Positions 1 to 5,816 of a stretch of DNA of 7,710 bases are shown here, piece by piece (within the stretch, counting starts at the first letter, position 1; every line of letters begins with the position of its first letter). The notes under the pieces are model-generated. The model did not search any database and had not been told where the DNA came from. It saw nothing but the letters and a program-made list of their open reading frames with translations. The stretch is taken from the NCBI GenBank assembly GCA_045118155.1, contig JBGUXS010000017.1, positions 1 through 7,710 of the forward strand. The letters run 5' to 3'. The translations under genes and the position numbers were made by a program. Source of the stretch: JBGUXS01 sp045118155 (GTDB lineage: Bacteria; Pseudomonadota; Alphaproteobacteria; CAAHEQ01; UBA3637).

Positions 1-9
1 ACATGAAAG

Positions 10-314
10 GCCTTATTTTACGGTTAGTGGGGCCGTCCTTTCTGTGGAAAAGAGGTCTTGCTTCGTAATATTCGGGCTTCAAAAAAAGCCCTCATAAACT
101 TCGCTTCGGTCACTCGTTTTCTACGGCTCGCTGCGGGGCGCTTACACTTCCTGGCTTGTCCGATACGTCTTCCCTCACGCCGGTTCCGTTTCAACGGCGT
201 GATAAAGGGGGCTTTTTTTGCCTTTCTTGTCATCCCTCGCCGAACCGCAGGTGAAGGCGTCAAGGGATCCCTTTCCCCCATCTGGGGAATCTATACGTTC
301 GTGTAAAATAAGGC
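10..314. repeat. Candidate small element bounded by inverted repeats
   Basis: GCCTTATTTTAC at 10-21 has an exact reverse complement, GTAAAATAAGGC, at 303-314. A second exact 12-bp inverted repeat is nested inside: CAAAAAAAGCCC at 80-91 and GGGCTTTTTTTG at 209-220. The interior between the inner pair is markedly richer in G and C than the flanks, and contains a 7-bp hairpin at 176-182/195-201. This architecture would fit a MITE-like non-autonomous element or a decayed insertion. However, I see no target-site duplication and no transposase remnant, and the inner repeat includes a homopolymer run that inflates its apparent significance. Confidence 0.3.
232..268 (-). repeat. Palindromic element, copy 1 (inverted)
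   Basis: Read on the minus strand this is ATCCCT, TGA, a variable inner hairpin, then AGGGAT followed by GACA. The outer ATCCCT/AGGGAT arms are exact complements. The inner hairpin (238-259) pairs CGCC with GGCG and ACC with GGT around a TGC loop, with a small internal bulge. It is the same architecture as the copies at 329-361 and 394-425 but in the opposite orientation and with a longer inner stem. The design recalls short dRS3-type intergenic palindromes of other bacteria, where constant outer arms also enclose a variable centre. Confidence 0.6.
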
Positions 315-328
315 ATTGATTGTTAGAG

Positions 329-361
329 ATCCCTTGACGTTTTCTTGCGAAAACGAGGGAT
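329..361 (+). repeat. Palindromic element, copy 2
   Basis: ATCCCT (329-334), an unpaired TGA (335-337), inner arm CGTTTTC (338-344), loop TTGC, complementary arm GAAAACG (349-355), then AGGGAT (356-361), continued by GACATG to 367. The 6-bp outer and 7-bp inner stems are both perfect. The flanks (AGATCCCTTGA and AGGGATGACATG) are shared with copy 3, while the inner arm is entirely different. Confidence 0.65.
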
Positions 362-393
362 GACATGCTCTCTTTCTTTGGGGTAAACGAAAG

Positions 394-425
394 ATCCCTT
401 GATACCCCTTTCAGGGGTAAGGGAT
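394..425 (+). repeat. Palindromic element, copy 3
   Basis: ATCCCT (394-399), TGA (400-402), inner arm TACCCCT (403-409), loop TTC, complementary arm AGGGGTA (413-419), then AGGGAT (420-425), continued by GACATG to 431. The outer arms, bulge and 3' flank match copy 2. The inner 7-bp arm shares little with that of copy 2, yet is again perfectly self-complementary. Confidence 0.65.
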
Positions 426-496
426 GACATGTAAAAAATATTAACGCAAAAAAGGGATGACGGGTAAGGGGTGTTAACGCAAAAATGAGGAATGAC
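421..496. repeat. Degenerate 33-35 bp tandem repeat
   Basis: GGGATGAC recurs at 421-428 and 454-461, and as GGAATGAC at 489-496, giving periods of 33 and 35 bp. Each full unit also contains TTAACGCAAAAA (441-452 and 474-485). The array begins inside the 3' flank of palindrome copy 3, suggesting that it arose from that element's arm. It lies immediately downstream of the MATE stop codon, so it would be transcribed as that mRNA's 3' end. Confidence 0.5.
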
Positions 497-501
497 CGTT
501 T

Positions 502-1869
502 TTACGCCCATGCGTGTTGACGCCGACGCCGTTCTATACGAAACGCCCGTCTAGCCCGCCGTAATGTGCCATAATATCCCACAGAAACCACCACGGCGGC
601 CCCAACCCACGCAAACGGGTTTGACCAACAAATACCGGCAAACCCCAAAGGCCCCACTAAAAAATGAATACATAAAAAACGGGCCAATAATTCTATCACA
701 CTAGATATCATCGCGATCCACGAATTTCCCATACCTTGACAGGCGTTGCGAAAAACAAAAATTTGCCCTAAGAAAAAATAAAAACCAATGGCCAACGTTA
801 AATACGTTTCAACAATCGGCAATAATCTGGGGGCTTGATCCCCCATAAATAACCGCAAAAATAAAGGATTTGTTAGATATAAAAAGCCCCCTAAAACAAC
901 GCTCATCAAAACAGAGATCAAAGACGCCCTTTTTACCCCACGCCGAATCCGAACAATCTTGTGCGCCCCGTAATTTTGTGCCACATACGTTGCCATCGCT
1001 ATCCCCAAAGATACCATGGGTTGTGATGCCAATTGTTCTATCCGCATCGCCGCCGTCATCCCCGCTATTGTATCCGGCCCCAGCTGATTACACGCGGCTT
1101 GCGTAATAGCAACTGCCAAGGAAATAATGGAAAATTGAACCGCCATCGGTAAAGCAATCTTGATGTGCTGAATACAAAAATCAAAATCTAATCGGCAATC
1201 CGCCCGCCGTGGCCATAACATCGGAAAGGCCTTTAACATATACAACACACATAAAACGACCGAAATAAACATCGCCGTACAGGTTCCCAACGCCGACCCC
1301 ATAACCCCTAACTTTAAAAAACGAATGTACACAATGTTTAAAACGATATTCACTAACGTCGTAAAAATTAAAAAATAAAGGGGGGTCTTGCTGTCCCCAA
1401 GGGCCCGCATAAACGCCGACATAAGATTAAATCCAACAATAAAAATAACCCCCAAACAAATGACTTGCAAAAACGCCTTAGTGCCAACAAAAATTTCATC
1501 CGGCACTTGCATCAAATGCAATAAGGGGTCTAAGATAATCAATGTCCCTAAACCAAAAAATAACGTAAAGCCCGCCCCTAATACCAACGACGTGAACACA
1601 GATCGGCGCAATCGCACCCAATCTTTGGCCCCAAAACTCTGCGCGACAATCACCGTTAACCCGTTTGTAAAGCCGATACTAATCATCACTAAAAAGAAAA
1701 ATAACGGCATTCCCGCCCCAACCGCCGCCAAGGCATTAACCCCAATAAAACGCCCCACCAGTATCACATCTGAAATACTGTACAGTTGTTGAAACAAATT
1801 ACTAATCAGCAGCGGCAACGTAAACCATAAAATCAGCCCTAGCGGCCGCCCTTTTGTCATATCTTGCAT
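502..1869 (-). CDS. MATE family multidrug/metabolite efflux transporter
   Basis: A 455-residue inner-membrane protein of the multidrug and toxic compound extrusion family, which exports cationic drugs or metabolites in exchange for Na+ or H+. The length and the succession of long hydrophobic segments fit the usual 12 helices in two six-helix halves. The N-terminus is diagnostic: MTKGRP leads into a proline-containing first helix (P19), then NLFQQLYSISD (24-34) and VGRFIGVNALAAVGA (38-52). This is closer to the YoeA/NorM-like branch than to DinF. The C-terminus ends in a positively charged tail (about 436-451, rich in Arg), expected to be cytoplasmic. The start at 1869 is preferred because an AAAAGGG ribosome binding site (1878-1884) sits 8 nt upstream; a second ATG three codons later would lie too far from it. 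The gene is transcribed from its own promoter, divergently from the chorismate mutase. The substrate cannot be predicted. Confidence 0.93.
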   Translation of the reverse strand: MQDMTKGRPLGLILWFTLPLLISNLFQQLYSISDVILVGRFIGVNALAAVGAGMPLFFFLVMISIGFTNGLTVIVAQSFGAKDWVRLRRSVFTSLVLGAGFTLFFGLGTLIILDPLLHLMQVPDEIFVGTKAFLQVICLGVIFIVGFNLMSAFMRALGDSKTPLYFLIFTTLVNIVLNIVYIRFLKLGVMGSALGTCTAMFISVVLCVLYMLKAFPMLWPRRADCRLDFDFCIQHIKIALPMAVQFSIISLAVAITQAACNQLGPDTIAGMTAAMRIEQLASQPMVSLGIAMATYVAQNYGAHKIVRIRRGVKRASLISVLMSVVLGGFLYLTNPLFLRLFMGDQAPRLLPIVETYLTLAIGFYFFLGQIFVFRNACQGMGNSWIAMISSVIELLARFLCIHFLVGPLGFAGICWSNPFAWVGAAVVVSVGYYGTLRRARRAFRIERRRRQHAWA

Positions 1870-1893
1870 TTTTTTAGCCCTTTTAAGCTTTAA

Positions 1894-1921
1894 ATTTTAG
1901 GCCTTTTTGGTTTCAAGTCAA
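1894..1921 (-). promoter_or_regulatory. Sigma70-like promoter of the MATE gene
   Basis: On the minus strand, TTGACT (1916-1921) and TAAAAT (1894-1899) are separated by 16 bp. They lie about 25 bp upstream of the MATE start codon, in the divergent gap shared with the chorismate mutase. The -35 matches the consensus at 5 of 6 bases and the -10 at 5 of 6. Confidence 0.55.
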
Positions 1922-1929
1922 ATATTTTC

Positions 1930-1958
1930 TTGCCCCTTTAAATAAAAAAAATTATGAT
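1930..1958 (+). promoter_or_regulatory. Sigma70-like promoter of the chorismate mutase gene
   Basis: TTGCCC (1930-1935) and TATGAT (1953-1958) are separated by an A/T-rich 17-bp spacer. An AAAGGA ribosome binding site follows at 1967-1972, 8 nt before the ATG at 1981. The predicted 5' leader is very short, about 15-20 nt, leaving little room for RNA-based control. The -35 elements of this promoter and of the MATE promoter are only 8 bp apart, so the two may compete for RNA polymerase. Confidence 0.55.
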
Positions 1959-1980
1959 AATATTTTAAAGGAAAATTCAA

Positions 1981-2244
1981 ATGAAATTGTTAACACTTCG
2001 GAAAAAAATTGATGCCTGTGATGCCGATTTAATCGCTTTGCTAGCCAAACGTTTTTCTTATACACGAAAAATCGGGAAAATTAAGGCCGAACAGGGCTTA
2101 CCCGCCCAAGATAGCGCCCGCGAACGGATCGTCTTGGAACAGGTAGAGGCCTTAGCCAAAAAACAGCATCTTAACCCAGCGTTTGTTCGGGATTTATTTG
2201 TCCTGTTGATGACGCAAGTACGGGAAGAACACCGCACGCAATAA
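1981..2244 (+). CDS. Chorismate mutase, AroQ class, stand-alone
   Basis: An 87-residue all-helical enzyme that converts chorismate to prephenate, the committed step to phenylalanine and tyrosine, in the cytoplasm. The length equals a single AroQ domain with no fused prephenate dehydratase, dehydrogenase or DAHP synthase. Aligned by eye to the E. coli mutase domain (P-protein), the active-site residues are present: R7 (R11 in E. coli), R24 (R28), K35 (K39), D44 (D48), R47 (R51) and E48 (E52). The positions equivalent to Ser84 and Gln88 appear to be V80 and H84, in the last helix. The protein should act as a homodimer, because AroQ active sites are shared between subunits. The start is supported by AAAGGA 8 nt upstream. 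The last 24 codons overlap the 3' end of the convergent zeta-like gene. A related isochorismate pyruvate-lyase activity is possible but less likely, since no siderophore or salicylate genes are nearby. Confidence 0.9.
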   Translation: MKLLTLRKKIDACDADLIALLAKRFSYTRKIGKIKAEQGLPAQDSARERIVLEQVEALAKKQHLNPAFVRDLFVLLMTQVREEHRTQ

Positions 2245-3076
2245 TTTCATCCGTTTTCGGCCCCAAATTTTCCCCCTGAATACAAAAAGCTTTTTCTGTT
2301 GGCCCCCCACTCGTTCCATCATAAAATCCCCAAATATCAACCAGATTTTTCAAAACATCAAAGTGCGCTTCCTGTCCGGTTTGGGTCAATAACCGACTAA
2401 TGGGCAAATAACGCCCGTTTTCCCCCGCTTTTAAAAATCGCCGAAAAGCCCGACACGCCGATTCAAACGGGGAAACATACACATAATGTAATTCCACCTT
2501 ATACCCTGCCGACCGAAATCGCCGAATGCGATTTAACGTGCGTTCTTTACTGCCTAATGTCGTTTCAACGAGGGCCGAAAGCCCCAAAGCTTGGCATAAA
2601 TTCAGGGCTTTTTCCGCCACATCCACACTTTCTTCGTGAAATGTCCAAGCATTCAGCCCATTATACCCTGGAAATTGTGTCACAAATTGGTCTGTATCCA
2701 CATACACGGCATCGGGAAATTGGGGCTTTAAAAAGGTGGTTTTACCACTGCCAGATCGGCCCGCTAACAAAATCAAACGGGGCTTTTTTGGGGGATTGAT
2801 TTGTTCCTTTAAAATAGGGGCCAACATATTGGCATGAATTTGTGTCCTAACTGCATCATAAACAGATTTAATCCCTTGCCCCGCCAGACGATAAGTTTGT
2901 GTGCTTTGCTCGGCCAATAAAAAAGTTTCCCCAGCCACTATTTTAGCCCTTAAAGCCGGCACATCATAAATCGTCGCCCCCGTTTGATGTCGGGCAACAT
3001 TTTGAATAACATCTTCCAAAGAATAAGAACTTTCTTCTAATTTAGCATACGCTTTTGCAGAAAATATATCAGACAT
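2171..3076 (-). CDS. Zeta-toxin-like P-loop kinase
   Basis: A 301-residue cytoplasmic protein whose C-terminal two thirds resemble zeta/PezT toxins, which phosphorylate UDP-N-acetylglucosamine and so block cell-wall synthesis. The hydrophobic strand LILLAG leads into Walker A GRSGSGKT (106-113). It is followed by YVDTDQF (125-131), HEES (147-150), LVETTLGS (169-176), the second hydrophobic strand HYVYVSPFES (197-206) and the Arg-rich lid RAFRRFLKAGENGRYLP (209-225). An FYDGT motif (251-255) replaces the more usual YDNS. Residues 1-95 form an N-terminal extension that I do not recognise. The ATG at 3076 is chosen because AAAGGAG (3081-3087) precedes it by 4 nt; an in-frame GTG at 3100 has no such site. 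No epsilon- or PezA-like antitoxin gene is adjacent on either side. It could therefore be a solitary chromosomal homologue acting as a small-molecule kinase rather than a toxin, or the extension could modulate activity. Its last 24 residues are encoded opposite the chorismate mutase 3' end. Confidence 0.82.
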   Translation of the reverse strand: MSDIFSAKAYAKLEESSYSLEDVIQNVARHQTGATIYDVPALRAKIVAGETFLLAEQSTQTYRLAGQGIKSVYDAVRTQIHANMLAPILKEQINPPKKPRLILLAGRSGSGKTTFLKPQFPDAVYVDTDQFVTQFPGYNGLNAWTFHEESVDVAEKALNLCQALGLSALVETTLGSKERTLNRIRRFRSAGYKVELHYVYVSPFESACRAFRRFLKAGENGRYLPISRLLTQTGQEAHFDVLKNLVDIWGFYDGTSGGPTEKAFCIQGENLGPKTDEIIACGVLPVLASSTGQINPEQTLG

Positions 3077-3080
3077 AACA

Positions 3081-3087
3081 CTCCTTT
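3081..3087 (-). promoter_or_regulatory. Ribosome binding site that sets the zeta-like start
   Basis: AAAGGAG on the minus strand lies 4 nt before the ATG at 3076. It falls inside the reading frame that would begin at the GTG at 3100, which argues that the longer version of the protein is not made. Confidence 0.7.
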
Positions 3088-3148
3088 CTTTAAAAAACAC
3101 TGGGGTCAGCGTTCCCTATTTTGAAAAAAAAGCAACTAATTATTTTTC

Positions 3149-3176
3149 TTGACTTTTTTTTATTTCGTGATATAAG
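3149..3176 (+). promoter_or_regulatory. Sigma70-like promoter of the prolyl-tRNA synthetase gene
   Basis: TTGACT (3149-3154) and TATAAG (3171-3176) are separated by a T-rich 16-bp spacer. The start codon lies 40 bp downstream at 3217, with an AAAGGA ribosome binding site at 3204-3209. No T-box, leader peptide or terminator is visible in the short leader. I could not find a convincing promoter for the divergent zeta-like gene in the same gap. Confidence 0.6.
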
Positions 3177-3216
3177 TGAAACTTGTTTTCCAAAAACTTA
3201 ACGAAAGGATTCCTTT

Positions 3217-4731
3217 ATGGCTTTACAAAATACACGGGTGTCAAACTATGCACAGTGGTACCAAGATGTGATTGTGGCCGCGGATATGGCCGAACTTTCC
3301 GCTTCCCCGGGGTGTATGGTCATGAAGCCATGGGGCTATGGAATTTGGGAACGGATCCAACGCACATTGGATGACCGTATCAAGGAAACAGGGCATGAAA
3401 ATTGCTATTTCCCAATGCTGATCCCGTTAAGTTTTTTACAAAAAGAGGCCGAACATGTGGACGGTTTTGCCAAAGAAATGGCTGTGGTTACGCATACCCG
3501 CTTGGAAGCGAAAGAGGGTAAGTTAGTCCTGGCTGGCCCCCTGGAAGAACCCCTTATTGTTCGTCCAACCTCAGAAACAATTATCGCCGATTCCTTTGCC
3601 AAATGGATACGGTCTTATCGGGATTTGCCCGTTATGATTAATCAATGGGCAAACGTCATGCGATGGGAAATGCGCCCCAGATTATTCTTGCGAACACGCG
3701 AATTTTTGTGGCAAGAAGGCCATACCGCTCACGCGTCTTATGAAGAGGCCGAAACCGAAGCCCACACCATGTTAGATGTTTATGCTAATTTCTGTGAAAA
3801 CGTTTTATCCATGCCTGTCATCAAAGGGAAAAAGCCTGAATATGATAAATTCCCTGGGGCCGTGGATACTTATTGTGTTGAGGCTATGATGCAAGACGGT
3901 CGCGCTCTGCAAGCCGGCACTTCCCACTTTTTAGGGCAAAATTTTGCACGTTCTGCCGACATTAAATTCCAAACAAAATCTGGAACTCAAGATTATGCTT
4001 ATACAACATCATGGGGGGTATCAACGCGGCTAATCGGGGGGTTAATTATGACCCACGCCGATGATGAAGGAATGGTTGTTCCCCCAAAAATTGCCCCTTA
4101 CCAAGTCGTTATTGTCCCTATTATTAAAAAAGAGGAAGATCGCGATTTCGTCATGCAATACGCCGAACATCTGTACCGTGAATTAAAGGAAAAAATGTAT
4201 GATGGGGAAAGGGTTCGGGTTAAATTGGATTTGCGGGATAAAAGCAATGTTGATAAAAACTGGGAATGGACAAGAAAAGGGGTTCCTTTTATTTGCGAAA
4301 TCGGTCCTAAAGATATTGAAAAAAACAGCTTGTTTGTTTGGACCAGAACCAATATTAACTTACCCGATTGGAAACAAAGTATGTTGATGGAAGAATTTAT
4401 AAAAAATATCAGCAACAACCTTTCCGATATCCAAAACAGTATGTATAAAAAGGCGGCTGAACGTCTTATCCGGAATCAACGGATGGATATTAAAACACCT
4501 TTGGATTTCAAGGATTATTTCTCGTCCCCTTCTGTGTATTTAGATGGTGGGGAAAACCCCGTCGGATTTGTCCGGGGAAAATGGGGCGGGGATCCAGCCA
4601 CTTTGGATATGATGAAGGAAATGAAAATTTCTATTCGCTGTATTCCAGACGATCAATCTGGAACCGAAGGGGCATGTCTGTTGACCGGAAAACCGGCCAC
4701 ATTAGATGTGATTTACGCTAAATCTTATTAA
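3217..4731 (+). CDS. proS: Prolyl-tRNA synthetase, archaeal/eukaryotic type
   Basis: A 504-residue cytoplasmic class II synthetase that activates proline with ATP and charges tRNA-Pro. It is the archaeal/eukaryotic architecture (ProS type 3), not the usual bacterial one. There is no editing insertion between motifs 2 and 3, and the chain ends in tyrosine (AKSY) after an extra C-terminal domain. Visible landmarks are WYQDVIVAADMAE (14-26), GCMVMKPWGYGIWE (32-45), RPTSE (116-120), the motif 2 region RLFLRTREFLWQEGHT (155-170), a motif 3 region around TSWGVSTRLIGG (264-275) leading to HADDEGMVVPPKIAP (280-294), an anticodon-binding domain (about 295-400) and the C-terminal domain. In type 3 enzymes the C-terminal domain normally holds four zinc-binding cysteines. 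Here the first pair is lost (WGGDPAT, 456-462) and the second pair keeps only C487; C475 belongs to the separate RCIP motif. The start has AAAGGA 7 nt upstream. The gene is monocistronic, and its stop overlaps that of the convergent M20 gene. Confidence 0.95.
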   Translation: MALQNTRVSNYAQWYQDVIVAADMAELSASPGCMVMKPWGYGIWERIQRTLDDRIKETGHENCYFPMLIPLSFLQKEAEHVDGFAKEMAVVTHTRLEAKEGKLVLAGPLEEPLIVRPTSETIIADSFAKWIRSYRDLPVMINQWANVMRWEMRPRLFLRTREFLWQEGHTAHASYEEAETEAHTMLDVYANFCENVLSMPVIKGKKPEYDKFPGAVDTYCVEAMMQDGRALQAGTSHFLGQNFARSADIKFQTKSGTQDYAYTTSWGVSTRLIGGLIMTHADDEGMVVPPKIAPYQVVIVPIIKKEEDRDFVMQYAEHLYRELKEKMYDGERVRVKLDLRDKSNVDKNWEWTRKGVPFICEIGPKDIEKNSLFVWTRTNINLPDWKQSMLMEEFIKNISNNLSDIQNSMYKKAAERLIRNQRMDIKTPLDFKDYFSSPSVYLDGGENPVGFVRGKWGGDPATLDMMKEMKISIRCIPDDQSGTEGACLLTGKPATLDVIYAKSY

Positions 4732-5816
4732 AGACTTTCTAAAAATAATTTAAAAATCGTACAGAGTTTTTCTAAACTGTCGGCGGATGCTTGTTCTGTA
4801 TCCCCATGGGAACCACAACCATTAGCTTGATGTGTCAGCAACACGGATTTATGGGCGAAATAACGGCCATCACTTGCCCCAAATGTTTTCGTATGTTTCA
4901 GGGGCTCTTGAATAACGCTTTCTACTATTTCCTGATACCGTTTAGCCATTGGATGACTAAAAGATGTTTTAACCAATACCCCTTGGGAAATAATTTCTGC
5001 CCGCACACAGGAAGAAGCAACCTTTTGAATCAAGTGCATCACATCTGCGACCGTCATTGTATCTATCAAGCGAAAATCTAGGACCGCGGTTGCTTCATCT
5101 GCCACAGAATTCATGGCTTTTCCCCCTTGAATTTGGCCGACATGCAAGGTATTAACCCAACCTTCTTGATCAGGCATTTTACCCCCTTCACGGTAATAGT
5201 CAAACCCGCCTTTTTCTTGGATAGCACGAATTGTCGTCATCAATTCTTGAATAGCATCTATCCCCAGCCAAGGTCTGGAACCATGCGCACTTTTTCCCAC
5301 AGCGGTTAACTGCACAAACAAAGGTTGTTTTGCTTGCTCAATAATTTGATTAATCATTAAACCAGAATCAGGTTCTAAAATCACTTGAGGGTTCAACCTC
5401 TCTGCCCATATTTTTGTACCGTGTTCCCCCCCCATTTCTTCATCACACACCAATAAAATACCCACTTTTTTAGAAGTTGGGGTCTTAAAATAATCTTTTA
5501 AGGCCCATAACGCCGCCACGGCAGGACCTTTCATATCATACACCCCCCGGCCATACAATGTATCCCCTTCCTGGCGTAGATGAAACAATTTGTCTGGTGC
5601 TGGCACAACATCCAAATGACATAAAAACATAACATCCAAATCATTATCTTGCGTATTGGATACGAAGGCCGACGGCACCCCATCAAAAACTTCTTTTTTC
5701 ACAACAACCGATAAATTTTTGAACAAATCAAGACATACATCTAAACACCTTTCACAACTTTTTTGATCCGTCGCGACCGAAGGAATTTCAATCAATTTTT
5801 TTAAAAAATCAAACAT
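4728..5816 (-). CDS. M20 family metallopeptidase/deacylase
   Basis: A 362-residue cytoplasmic zinc hydrolase of the ArgE/DapE/carboxypeptidase G2/aminoacylase-1 superfamily, which cleaves N-acyl or short peptide amide bonds. All the expected di-zinc residues are visible: H67 and D69 in CHLDVVP, the bridging D94 in GRGVYDMKGP, the general base E126 and ligand E127 in CDEEMGG, D150 in EPDSG, and the C-terminal H337 in GSHGDTE. The dimerisation ('lid') domain carries the usual SAHGSRPWLGIDA (176-188) with the substrate-contacting H178. The length is typical of the family. The ATG at 5816 is chosen over an in-frame TTG at 5831 because GAAAGG sits 7 nt upstream of it. The start overlaps the 3' end of the ATP-grasp gene by 8 bp, so translation is probably coupled and the substrate may be that ligase's product. 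An 8-G run encodes M128-G129-G130 beside the catalytic acids. The substrate is not predictable; it could be a dipeptidase, a deacetylase or a succinyl-diaminopimelate-type desuccinylase. Confidence 0.88.
   Translation of the reverse strand: MFDFLKKLIEIPSVATDQKSCERCLDVCLDLFKNLSVVVKKEVFDGVPSAFVSNTQDNDLDVMFLCHLDVVPAPDKLFHLRQEGDTLYGRGVYDMKGPAVAALWALKDYFKTPTSKKVGILLVCDEEMGGEHGTKIWAERLNPQVILEPDSGLMINQIIEQAKQPLFVQLTAVGKSAHGSRPWLGIDAIQELMTTIRAIQEKGGFDYYREGGKMPDQEGWVNTLHVGQIQGGKAMNSVADEATAVLDFRLIDTMTVADVMHLIQKVASSCVRAEIISQGVLVKTSFSHPMAKRYQEIVESVIQEPLKHTKTFGASDGRYFAHKSVLLTHQANGCGSHGDTEQASADSLEKLCTIFKLFLESL
5426..5433 (-). repeat. Homopolymer run of eight G in the M20 gene
   Basis: On the coding (minus) strand eight consecutive G bases span the end of the Met128 codon, two GGG glycine codons and the first base of the Glu131 codon. 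The run lies directly after the catalytic Glu-Glu pair. Slippage by one base would remove the third metal ligand, the lid domain and the C-terminal histidine. Confidence 0.6.

Larger units (their letters stand above)
1..501. other. Gene-free, repeat-rich intergenic region
   Basis: No convincing gene was found here. The open frames present on both strands are rich in Arg, Lys, Pro and Phe, overlap each other, lack good ribosome binding sites and run through DNA repeats. The stretch holds a GC-rich core (about 92-208), two nested inverted repeats, three short palindromic elements (232-268, 329-361, 394-425) and a degenerate tandem repeat (421-496). It lies directly downstream of the MATE gene on the minus strand, so part of it should be that gene's 3' untranslated region. 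It reads as a landing site for small non-autonomous repeats. Confidence 0.7.

Noticed and set aside
74..91. Hairpin GGGCTT/AAGCCC as a terminator
   Set aside because: The stem is only 6 bp, no T tract follows on the plus strand, and no gene ends nearby. The same bases fit better into the inner inverted repeat.
24..281. Arg/Lys-rich 85-codon open frame on the minus strand
   Set aside because: It lies across the GC-rich repeat core, is overlapped by an equally long frame on the other strand, has no good ribosome binding site and shows no recognisable domain.
273..289. TTCCCC/GGGGAA hairpin as a terminator
   Set aside because: It is a short stem without a T tract on either strand and far from any gene end.
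58..306. 82-codon open frame on the plus strand
   Set aside because: It crosses the inner inverted repeat and palindrome copy 1, overlaps the opposite frame above, and its composition follows the repeat rather than a protein.
421..496. Possible CRISPR array
   Set aside because: There are only two to three diverged units, the supposed spacers are similar to each other, and no cas genes are near.
323..511. 62-codon minus-strand frame with a repetitive peptide
   Set aside because: The peptide repeat merely translates the DNA repeats, and the frame overlaps the 3' end of the MATE gene.
3077..3100. GTG at 3100 as the start of the zeta-like gene
   Set aside because: The AAAGGAG ribosome binding site lies within this extension and is placed for the ATG at 3076.
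3077..3216. Minus-strand promoter for the zeta-like gene
   Set aside because: Only poor matches to -35/-10 with bad spacing were found in this A/T-rich gap, so none was called.
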